From Owenia fusiformis (Eukaryota > Annelida > Polychaeta > Sabellida > Oweniidae): DNA of 64,000 nt. Under the pieces are notes generated by a model, which saw only the letters and a program-made list of their open reading frames with translations, was not told the origin of the DNA and did not search any database. Where the stretch lies: contig CAIIXF020000011.1 of NCBI GenBank assembly GCA_903813345.2, positions 22,925,754 to 22,989,753 of the forward strand, written 5' to 3'. Below, one piece after another: positions 25,801 to 37,800 of this stretch (positions are counted from its first letter, which is position 1; each line of letters begins with the position of its first letter). The position numbers and the translations under genes were made by a program.

Positions 25801-28800
25801 CACTATTTCAAAACTAGAGAAAACATACATCAACGTATAACTCGATTTGGTCATAACTTAGATATTCCTAAACATAGAACCAGAATTGGTGAAAATTCTA
25901 TTAAGGTCCATGGTTCATATATATGGAATTCCCTCAATGAAGATATTAGAAATAAACCATTAAATTCACTCATATCTCGTTTGAAAATTGACCTCCTGAG
26001 TACAGAGTAACCAAAACATTTATTTCATTTCTTTATTGTCTCATATTATTGTATTTGTATATTGTATTTATATTATATTATTGTATTGACCTATGTACCA
26101 CTTTAAATGTTCACAGTTTATCATGTTTATTGTAAATTTAATTATGGGCAGTCATACACCCCCTGGGGTGTCATAGCCTGTATAATGTTGTAATTTTTGT
26201 AATGAAAACTGAAATAAATTATTTTGAAATTGAATTGAATTGAATTGATTTGAATGTACTTCATGAAATGTGATAGCCTTAACAACACTTTCCTTTAACA
26301 TAGTGAGATATGGTTTGCTATTTAAGTGCAATATTTATTGAATATGTTCAGTCAAAGTTGCAATTAAAGGGCTTTTTATTAGATACTAAAGTAACCTGGT
26401 TTTCCTCAAACATAGCAAAAATGAGCATTCTCATTTAGTCAGTAAGGTAAATAAAATAATTAACTTTACGAAATGATTCCCAATTTTGATAAACTCGACG
26501 ACGTTTTCCAATTACCTTTTAAGTTAATTTGTTAAAGCTACAATGATGATATTAACCATTTTTGGCAATAAATTAAAAAAAATATATATATATATTTTGC
26601 AACAACTCACCTACAATAAACTGTGCAGACTTAATTTTTGCTGGATCCTCGGCCAGAGTAGGTGGTACTGGGGAGGAGAGAAGCTGCCATAAAGGTGGCG
26701 CTAGGTTACCAGGGTCTTTGGCTAGTAGATTGAGAAGATATGTTGTCCCAGTACGAGGGAGACCAGCAATGAATATGGGCCGCTGAATCGGTATCTAAAA
26801 ATTCTCTGAGGTTTTAGGCTGCATATTTGAAATTGCGTCGCATCACATATATGTATACTTCTTTGTGTCAGTGCAAAATCCAATATCAACTTCAAAAAGT
26901 GTCGGGTTATTTAAATTAAAGTATATAGGGGGTTTCACTGTCAAAATCATTATCTTCAAATGGATTGAAGTCATTATCATATATGTAATAAAACTTGTGC
27001 ATCTGAACACCTTTAAATATGATTGCTTTTTTGGGTCCCAGTTTTATGTCACCACCACAAGTGGTTGGTGTTCAGTGATTGTAATTGATTGTGATTGTTT
27101 CAGTGTCTGTAACAAATGGAAGGTGGTGACATTTTGCATGTTAATGCCTTGTTTAATCTGTTATAGACTTCCATGTTAAAAACTTGAAATGTGAACACCC
27201 GTCACTCTGTCCCAGTGGCATTCAGCTAGACTAGACAGGTTTTACTTTTAACTGTTTTATAACTGCAATATTGGCCTACCTGTAAAACTGAAGGATTTTC
27301 CTTTAGGTACTTGCTGATTTGTCTATCATTTTCAATATAGGAATTCAATTGTGAGTGAATTGCCATCAATCTACTAGGTCTGATATTAGGATCACCTGAC
27401 CAAGCATTCATGTACAGGGTTGCAGGCTTCATCCATTTTCTGGATAGATGTACATCATCATCTTCTTCTAGCACCTGAACATATTTTGTGATGAGTCGGT
27501 ATATTTTGGTGGTGAAAATGTTGAAGAAACTCTTATGCTAGGTGATTTTATCACTGATTAAATATTGGGAGGGGAGTTAAAGGTCAATTTGTCAAGGTCA
27601 TTTCACCACTTGTCAAACATTGGTAGGGGAGTTAAAGATCATTGTATAAAGGTCATTTCTCCATAGTTAAATATTGGGAGGGGAGTTAAAGGTCATTGTG
27701 TCAAAGTCATTTCATCACTTGTCAAATATTGGGACAGGAGCTAAAGGTCACTGTGTCAAGGTCATTTCACCAGTTGTCAGTTATTGAGAGGTGAAATAAA
27801 GGTCATTGTGTGAAGGTTATTTCATCACTTGTCAAATATTGAGAGGGGAGTTTAAGGTCATTGTGTCAAGGTCATTACTCCACTTGTCAAATATTGGAAG
27901 GGGGGTTAAAGGTCATTGTTTCAAGGTCATTTCACCACTGGTTAAATATTGGGAGGGGAGTTAAAGGTCATTGTGTCAAGGTCATTTCACCACTTGTCGA
28001 ATATTTACGGCTTGATAAATATTGGGAGTTTTAAATTCCATTGTGTCAAGGTTATTTAGTTATAAAACCAGGTATCATTGGACAAAACAAATATAAGCCA
28101 TGAATTCTTAGAACTTAAAACTGACTTAAAAGTTTTATCATGTCAAGGTACCCTCAGAGATAGAAATTACCTTGAAAGAGAAACTGTGTCTGACCCAGTC
28201 TCATAGCTTTCCTTGTTGTGCTTTTTTCTAAAATCCATTTGTTAAATGGTATACAGCAATAACTTCACAATTTATTAAGTTTTCATGGATCTTTTTTGAT
28301 CCACATTGCCTTGAGAATTTAAATAGAATAATTTAGTGCATAAATACAGTAAAAGGTTACTTCTTTATATCTACTGTTATATATAATAAATACATACCAT
28401 GTATTGTGTTCACTTATTTTACCAAAACAGTTTTTCAACTTATTTAAAGTATGCATCGTTCATACATTTCTTGCTCATTTTGCAAGTTTTATCATTGCGA
28501 TATTTTAAACAAAGTTTACCTCATTGAATTTCCTAAGTAGTTCTCCCTTATCGACTTTCACAATCTGAATACCAGTGTAACGAGTAATGAACATTAGAAT
28601 TGTATCCACAATCCAGATTATTTCCTCTCCTACTCTCTGCAGTAGTTCCATGGTATTGAATGTCATTGTTGTAGTTTTTTTTCCAGCCTGGTTCTTTGCT
28701 ATGTTTGTTTGTTATTTTGTCCTACTGCTACAACTTCCTTTTCAAAGTATGTAAATGCATGTAGCATATAAAACTAGTAACATAAAATTGAACACACTGG

Positions 28801-31800
28801 TTTTGAGATACACAAATACACTTAAGTTGCCATTGACAAAAATGGATCCTATTCAAGAGTAAAACTATAAAAAAACAGAATATAGAGTAACTTTCTGGGA
28901 ACTTGGTCAATTAATTGTCCTGTATGTATTTATCAAAAAAGTTTCCTTGAATGTTTATACAAATTCAATAGAACACTGTTATGAATCTTCAATCCTGATA
29001 CTGATTGAAAATCAAGCTGAAGATTGGCATAAATGTTGCAGTTCTAATTTTGATTGACAGCTCTATTTTTGCACTTTCCATATTTGGTTGAAATGTATGG
29101 CTTGTGTTGTAACTTCAAGGTCAAACTGATCTGGTCACTTTTTAAGACAATTTAAAACCAGAGTCTTGACTGAAATGAAAATTTATATTATTTTTATATT
29201 TCTAAATTGAAATCTATTTATACCAGAGAAAATTATTTTTGCAGTCATATATCAGTTTATTTGAGAGGTATCATTTTATGTGAAAAGAGGTTTTCGCAGC
29301 ATTTTATGGAATTATTTTGTCAAAGAATTTCTAGGGAAAGAACAAGAAGTTTATAGCTTTTGATTATTTCGATATTAGTTCAGGCTGGTAGTTTTTCAAT
29401 TTTTCTGTACTGATTACACAGATATTCATGTTTTCTTTGATGCTTTTGAAGAGTCATAATCCGTATGGAAATATATAGACCTTATGTATTAAGTAGTCAC
29501 TTTAACATTTACATCTCTAAAAATACCATCATTTATTCATGTTTATTGTTAAAAAATGCAGGAAAATCACCTAGATTGAATGTATTTTGAATAATTATTT
29601 TTTAATCATCATTAAATGTTATTTTGATGTTGCAGAGTCTGCCTGGTCCAGTCACTCAGTATTAGAACAGTTCAACAGATTGTAACCAGCCATAACATTT
29701 CCCTGTCTGATTTAATTCTACAACAAAGGAGCAGTTCCGTAAAAGCAGTTCCACTGATTCCAACAATATATGAACAGTTTGGGTGATCACAATCTTCCTT
29801 AGCATGTCACAGTTCAATTGTTCAGTAAAAGAACAATTCCTGAGATTGCAGCCAGCCATAACAGCTCCCTGTTTGGTATAATCGTACAACATAGCAGTTC
29901 CACAGATTGCAACAATATATGAACAGTTTGGTAGATTACAACCTTCCATAGCAGGTCGTGGTTTGGTCCAATTGTACAGTAACAGAACAATTCCACAGAT
30001 TGCAACCAGCCATAACAACTCCCTGTTTGATTCAATTGTACAATATACGAACAGTCCTCAGATTGCAGCCTGCCACAGGAGCTCCCCCGTTACATCCAAC
30101 AGACCACACATATCCTTGTTTAGCAGGTAATATACTTCAGTATAACTATTGTGATGCTGTAATATAATAGCAAAAAGATTTTGTAAGGGCATATAAGGAA
30201 GACTTTATATAAAATTGTTGCATTGAGAAGATTATCACTGGCAAAAGATGACCAATTAAAAAAATATTGGTGAATTATGAATTTTATTTTCTTAAAAAGA
30301 AAGTGCAGATATTCTTTAAATCATTTCATTATATTTTGAGAGAATCCAGCCTCTTAATTCCCTATTTTTTTATTCCCCAACATTTGAGACCAACTTTTTC
30401 TAGCTTGAGGCTTAAAAAGTCAGTGACATCAATTTCTGCTAAAAAGAGGGACTCTGTATAACAGAATAATGTATCAACAGAACGGCTTTTTTGTTTTGCT
30501 TTGTATGGAACAAGTTTGAAGAAAAACAGTGCGGTATGAGACACACATTCTTTGATTTTCAAACATCTGGTAGGTCTTAAATTCAAATTAATGGTTTTTC
30601 ATGTATAGTTGGACCCCTTAACACATACTTCTCCATTTCAGTTGACTACAGAAATCCTGGAAAAGCTCCAAAGAATCGACAATGGATACTTCACCTACTC
30701 GCCAGGACTCATGCAAGATGTTTGACACCAACCAAGATGATGTCATCTATTTAGATCTGGACAGTGGAACACCATGCAGGGTCAATAAACACAAAACATC
30801 AGACAGCAACAATAACAATCTATGCAAAACCATTGATCAGAATAACAACCAGCATGGCAAAGGCATGACTGACATGAACAACACATCTCCACTTATTGAC
30901 AGTGATAAAGAGTTTCATTCACCAGTCAAAAGTTATTCAGTTAATCCTGAACCATCTGTTCATAGTGGTCATGATAAATCAGTGCTTCCACCTATAGAAT
31001 CATTCATACCTTGTAAACCAACTTGGTTGTTTTCAGGACAAGCTAGTTTCACAAGTAATGGTAATATCCATATGGGAGATTCTAATTATTCAGATAGTGT
31101 TAGTTATATTGGTGATAATAGAAGCTTTATGTATGATACTTTAGCTGATAGGATTGATACACCTCCATCTGCCACACAAGGCAATCATCATGAAGATCTT
31201 CCGGGTAGCTTTGCACCTATGGGCACAGAGTATGATGGTTTAAATTCCTACAAGGATGTGGAAGATGGTAACCTTGTTAGGATATCTTCACCTGACCAAC
31301 ATACTGTGGATGATGAATTTACCTATGCCCTTAATGAAACATTTAAGGATTGTAGTGAATCTGTTGGTAAATACAGCTGCAACAGTAATCAACAGATGAC
31401 AGAAAGTCCAAATGACCAGGTACATACAACCATAAAGGGGAACATTGAGTCTTCAAAGACTTCTAAGAAATGCACTTCAGTTGATACATCCATGACAAAT
31501 GTTTTGGACCAAACTCCAACACAAATTTCTATTGATGAGTCATGTACAGAAGTTCTGGAAAAATCAAAAGGTCAAAGGGATTGCACAACAGAAAGCGATA
31601 ATGTTGAGAATGTGCCTACATGTGCTGTAGATGATAACTGCCTGATAACTGATGTTGAATTGCCTGACACGCTGACCAAACAGACTCAAGATCACTTAAG
31701 ATATCAAGAGCAGTCCGTTGATGCACCTATGATCAGTGTGCCAATGAGTGCCATTCCAAGCGATGCCTCAAAGAACCAGCCAGGGCATCAAGGAGAGACC

Positions 31801-34800
31801 GAAGCTACATTGAAAGATCCATTTGTAAAAGGTATGGCCACTGGAAATGATGTAAAGACCAAATCATCATCATGTTTGATTGAACTACTTCTTAGTGATG
31901 AATCAACAACACAGAAATCAACTGAATCTAAAGCACCCCAGTCGCAAGCAAGAAGGGAAAAACCAAGCTTGGGGAAAACATCAGTTAAAACAATTAAGCG
32001 TATAGTTATGAACAAGACTCAAAGGAGAAAAAGGAAAAGTACTATTGCATCTTCATCATTTAACACACATACAACTGATAGTTTTCCACACACCAATAGT
32101 GAGTTGCAGCATAGTGGGTCTAATACAGAGCATGTATCCAGCTTAGCCCAAGTACCACCATTGGCAGCAACATATCCTTTAAGTGTTCCACCCCCACTGG
32201 GTTATCAACCATTATGTTCACCCCTGTCCATAAAAATCCCAAATTATTCACAGGGATGTCCTCTACTGTCAAGAGAGACTCCTCTTTCTTTGAGACAATA
32301 TGAAATGAGACAACCAATTTTGTATCCACATAGATATCCAGATGTTCTAAGACCACGCTTGTATGGCACTTCAGGAGGATACATATCTGAAGAAAATAAC
32401 AGAAATATCCCAGCTTCATTATCCACAAAGAGCCTTCCAAATCCATTTGTTTCTGAAGCATCACCACTGTTGAATATACCCAGGCCAAGATTCTTCCAAG
32501 AAACTGTTCCAAGATTCACCAGGTCGTATCCAATGTATGCCCCTTACCAAATGCAGCCAACAGGTCAAAATGGTGCATTTCCAATGTTGACTCCACAACC
32601 AAACAATGTACAACAATCATTCAATGGTAGGTATGAATCTCCTCTATTTCCAAGTCCCAGTTTCTTCCCAAGGACACCAGTATACAGTCCTTATGGCACA
32701 CCCATAGGTGGGGCAAGAACTGACAGAGAATACAGTTTAAGGTATGGTATGCCAAATCCATCAGCAGTTGACAGATTGCCATCTTATAAACCTCCATTTA
32801 TACCAGGAATGTGGAGTCCTGTCTCGTCACTTGTAGATGATCATATACCTACACCTCCAAACAGAAATGATAAGCATGCATCTGCATCAAAAGTCAAAGG
32901 TGCAAGAACTAGGAATAGAAACAGAACATATGGAATAAAGAATGCAAAGATGTTAATGAAAGCTATCAAGAAAGAGCCCAGCTATGAAATAGGACCTTAT
33001 GGATCACTTAAAGGAGTCAGTAACCTGACATCTCAAAAGTATCTTTACAGCACTGAAAATGGAACATGTGCTCAATACTCAGATATTTCACCCTCTATAT
33101 TATCCCCTGATAATGTCCCAAAGAAAGGTTCTTTGTTACGGGATTTGCTGGAGACCCCAGGAAGCAGTCCAATTGAGAACATAGATTCATATGACGAAAC
33201 TCAGAGGGATTTACATCAGAAAACCCCATCATTTGAAGTATTCAAGAAAAGAAATGTTTCAAAAACTCTTGAATCCCAAGATATAGATAAAAAGGTATCA
33301 GAGATCCAAACAGACATCACAGATAGTTCTGTATGTATTGTAGACCAACTTAAATCTGGAACAAATTCCTGGCACCCTTGCATAGGATTAGATAATGACA
33401 ATACAGAAATTCACAAAAGTGAAAAAACCCCAAATATTGGTATTTCAGATGTGGTGTTAAAAACACAGCAGTACTGCCCAAATAGTCCAATTGAAACCTC
33501 TATGAAGGATCATGATGATGTTATAGGGGTTGATAGTGATATGGACAATAGTGAAATTATTGTAATTGAAGAAAGAAAATGTCTTAAAGATGATGAATTG
33601 AATCACAATAAGAAAGGTCTATCTGTCAAAGACCTGGTGGATCTATGTACAGAGGAATACACAAGAGATTACTTGGAAAGCCATACCAACACAATAACTA
33701 CAGCACATGGTTCAACTTCAACCATAACCACACACTCAAAGTCATCAGGTCAGACCAAGCAAAATGACAATTCTGTACCTATTTTCCGACCCTTTGACTC
33801 CCCAGTAAGATCAAGTGAGGGCAGTTTTACAAGGCCAAATTGCATGACAACCAAAAGCTTGGACAGGGGAGTGGGTGTTCTAGATCCTGCAGGTTTCACT
33901 TATACTCCGAGGTTTCTGTCCTTTAATGTTTGCCCGCAGCCCTCAGTATATGATGGAGCAATCCTACCTGTAGTATATGGCGATTTACCAAAGCATCATG
34001 CAACTCCAAGGATGTCATTTGGACATTTCCCTCCCTTGAGCCAGAGCACACCACTTGCTCACACAGGTCCTCCTAGATCCCATCCAGGGACTCCATTATC
34101 AAATATATACAGAGGGAATATTAGCTCAAATGCAGAGAAGCTACAGCAAGTGTACAGTTATCCAGACCTTGACACTCCATATCTAAATCAGTTATCCAGA
34201 AATACAGCTCAAAAATCACCAATACAGAACCATTTGGATTGTGATGTGAGCCCAATTGAGATAAACCTTGAGCCAAATCCTGTGTCACACAAAAAAAGAA
34301 AGAAGAGGCATATTTCTAAACGCCCGAAGACAATAAGTCCTGCTCCAACAAAAGAAATGATGGAACTCAGCTCAGAAACAATCAACTCACTTTTGAGGAA
34401 GAGGATACGGCAGAAAAAGAAAGAAAAAGTTGTGAATGTGAATGGGCCTAACCACAAAGATCATGTATTCATTAAGCCTAAAACAACAAATGTTGCCCCC
34501 TTGCCCACATTCAGGCCAGTACTCTTTATGGGTAACCCTCCCTGTAGTCCTGCTCTGACAAGATGTTCACAGAGTAGCATGGTACCACAAATCCAACAGA
34601 CAAAAAGTATGCCAGCATTGACAAGACCAATTATAAATGTACCTGCTATATCACAGACAACAAACAATCTATCAGTGCCTCCACATCCACCTAGAATGCC
34701 AATATTGAGAAGTAACCTTCCGGTCTTTCCACAGTATCCTGGCCTACCAATCTTCTCACAGACACCTTGCATGCCAATGATGTCACCTATAATTACCACT

Positions 34801-37800
34801 CCAATGTTGTCAAGGACTACAAGCATGCCAGAAGTGACACAGACTTCTAGCCTGCCCTTCTTTTCACAAATGCCAGACATGCCTATGCTGTCCACAACAC
34901 CTAACATGTCAATGGCTTCAAACATGCCTATGATACCAATGATACCACAAGTGTCTCAAACTGCCACAAATATTCCATTCTTACCTAGATATTCAAACAC
35001 TCAGCAGGTACTGCTAACACAGCAGCAACCAAATGGACAATACTTGACACATCAATTGTTGGCAAATTCAATATCTGAGGGGAAGACTTCCACGACTGCA
35101 CTGGTGTCTTCTCAAATTCCAGTCTGTACTCCTGTCACACGTGCGACAGACTTACAATTTCACCCACAAAGAAAACAGTCACATCTTGCAAACATGACAG
35201 GGGCAGATTCCATTATAAATCTTAAACAGGTTCAGACTGAAAGTCATAGTGCTTTAGATTTAACCAACTCATCTTTCATCAATAATGAATGGATAGGGAA
35301 AGATTCACTGAATACACATGATGATCCTATTTCACAGGAAAATGGTGTAAAGACACAACACAACATGAGCATGCAAAATGCAGTGAGTGTTATAGTAGGA
35401 ACAACAGATACTCCATCTCAAAAAACATTTGAAGGTCCAAGACCTCATGATTCACATAATAATCCAAAGAATGTTGTAGTTCAAATTGAGGATACTGAGA
35501 CAGGTTCATTATATGAACTAGTTGATTCAAATCTGGAAAATGGTAACGGCTGTACAGATGATCCATCAGAGTTACCTAGGTTCACTCAAATTTGTGCAGG
35601 GACAGCTGCACAAGCTACTGGTAAAATAGAAGACACCGTTGTTGGAAGTGGTGAGCAATCAAAACCTGTAAGTGAAATTAATGTTAACTCAGAGTATGAT
35701 GTCCCTGGACCATCTAATGAACCCCAAGTTATAGATGCAACAGAATTATATTCTACCTCAGGTAGAACTAACCATGAAACACAATATGCAAGCTCATTTG
35801 GCGAGAATAAGCTTATGCTCTCATCACAAAATGATAGTGTACCCGTCCTGAGTAATAATGATTTTCAAATGGCACCTCTGTTTGAGAATAGAGATGTAAT
35901 GCCATACCCAGTTTTCCCATCACCTTTCAATGTTCCTGAAGATACATCAAAGTTGCTCAATACACCTTCATCAAGTTTTGCACAACATTCTCTAAATGAA
36001 TCATTCACTCAACCAGTACTGAATACTCCTAATAGAGAGGACAGTTTGCTTTGGCAACCTTGGGGTCTCCAGAATCTGCATCAACAGACAATTAATCATA
36101 CTCCTGGTGCTTGTGGCTACTTTAGTGCTGGTACATCTGAACCTAAATCTACAAGATCCAGAAAGAAAAAAACAGCTCAAGGTGGTGACATATTATCAAA
36201 ATTAACAAGAGATCTTGGTATCGCACCAGGACCTGAGAAGAAAACTACGCCAACTAAAGCACAGGACTCGTGTCCTGGTAGCAAGAAAAAACATCATAAC
36301 AACCGACCATTGCCACATGATGCCCACGAAATACTTAATCAATGGTTCACTACACATATTTTGAACCCTTACCCATCCAAGGAGGAAAAGATTATGCTGG
36401 GAGAGGCATGTGGACTTTCAATTACACAGATAAATTCTTGGTTCGTCAACAAACGGAATCGTACTAACAACACACGTCCAGTTAGACACAAGGCTTATGT
36501 GTATGATAAAATAAATTCAGTGAAAACTAGACTTGCCAAAGAGCTAGAAGCAAATGGAGGCAAGTTTGAAAATGTGGACCTGTACAATCAGAGGAAAATT
36601 GTTGAAGATGTTACAGAAACTGTTTCTCTGGTTCAAAATTTCATATCAGTCGCGGAAACATCTTTTCCTGACCAAAAATTTTCAATTTGTACTCCATTAT
36701 CTCCAATAAAAGATGTGTTCTCTGAGAAAAAGGACCTTATTTGAGTCTGATATATTGGAGGATGATATTTTCCTCAATCTTGGATTAAGATGATCCAAGA
36801 TATTTTGTTATTGGTATTTGAAGATCTGAAGGCCAAGAATGGCCAAGAATTAACTTGATTGAATAATTTTTGTGAGCTTAGGTTTATGAGGGGTTTAAAA
36901 GTGTTTCTCATTATCATAGTGCTCGGTTTCTTATTCATATAAGTACATACCTGCAAGTTGTGTTTGAAGACTGTATATTCCAAGTTGTGCTGAAAAACAT
37001 TATTTGACTGAGAAATATTAAAATGAATAATGAATGACATATTCCATTATATTTCAGTTCATACATGAGGGGCATGTACCCTCAGGATAAACCCTATATA
37101 TCCAAAAGAAACTATACATAGCCTAACTGAAGGCTCTTGAGAATTCTTATGCAAGATGCGATTTTGAAATCTCAAGTTTTGAATTCTCTGTAGTTTATTC
37201 ACTGTGTTCATTAATGTCTGATTATTGTTCATTTTCTCAACATTTTCTCAGATGAACATTTTCAGCTGTATAGATGTCTCAATGCAACACAAGAGTAGAT
37301 AGGAATTGAAATGAAAATTCCATGGATCACCTCATATGTCCTTCTATCCTTGGATATAATGAGCTTTCTATTCCGTACATTTACTAGGGTGTTTTACCCC
37401 AAATTCATCCAAGAATAAGAAACATGTTCATCTTTGTTATATTTCTCAAGCCATTCAGGCTGCGTGATATATAGCAAAAGAAAGATGTGTTCCTCAACAG
37501 AATGGAATATACATATTATCAAAAATAGTCTCTTTATGTAGTTCATAGATAGTCTTGGTTTGCTCCGATATTACAAAAGGGGTGAAAGTGGTCTTATAGT
37601 TATATTGAAATAATGTGTATAATTTATTTTTTTCCTTTATTTGTATCAAACTTTAACTACAATAAATGAAAATGGGTCAAATATCAACCTGTATGATGTA
37701 CAAGGAAGATGTACCAGGAACTTTATAATTGTTGAGATTATTGAGTCTATTTTTATTATGCAAAGTAAATTTATAGTTCAAGGAGTGAATATCGATCTAT

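Noticed and set aside
29662-30035. Two minus-strand ORFs with repeated WLQSVELF peptides
   Set aside because: They translate a degenerate non-coding tandem repeat in two frames.
34461-34925. Minus-strand 154-codon hydrophobic ORF inside the homeobox gene
   Set aside because: Shadow of the Met/Pro/Thr-rich repeat on the coding strand. No splice or domain support.
30682-36744. Homeobox ORF as a processed retrocopy
   Set aside because: No poly-A tract or flanking duplication is seen after the poly(A) signals, and an acceptor precedes the leader, so a retrocopy is not supported, though an old one cannot be excluded.
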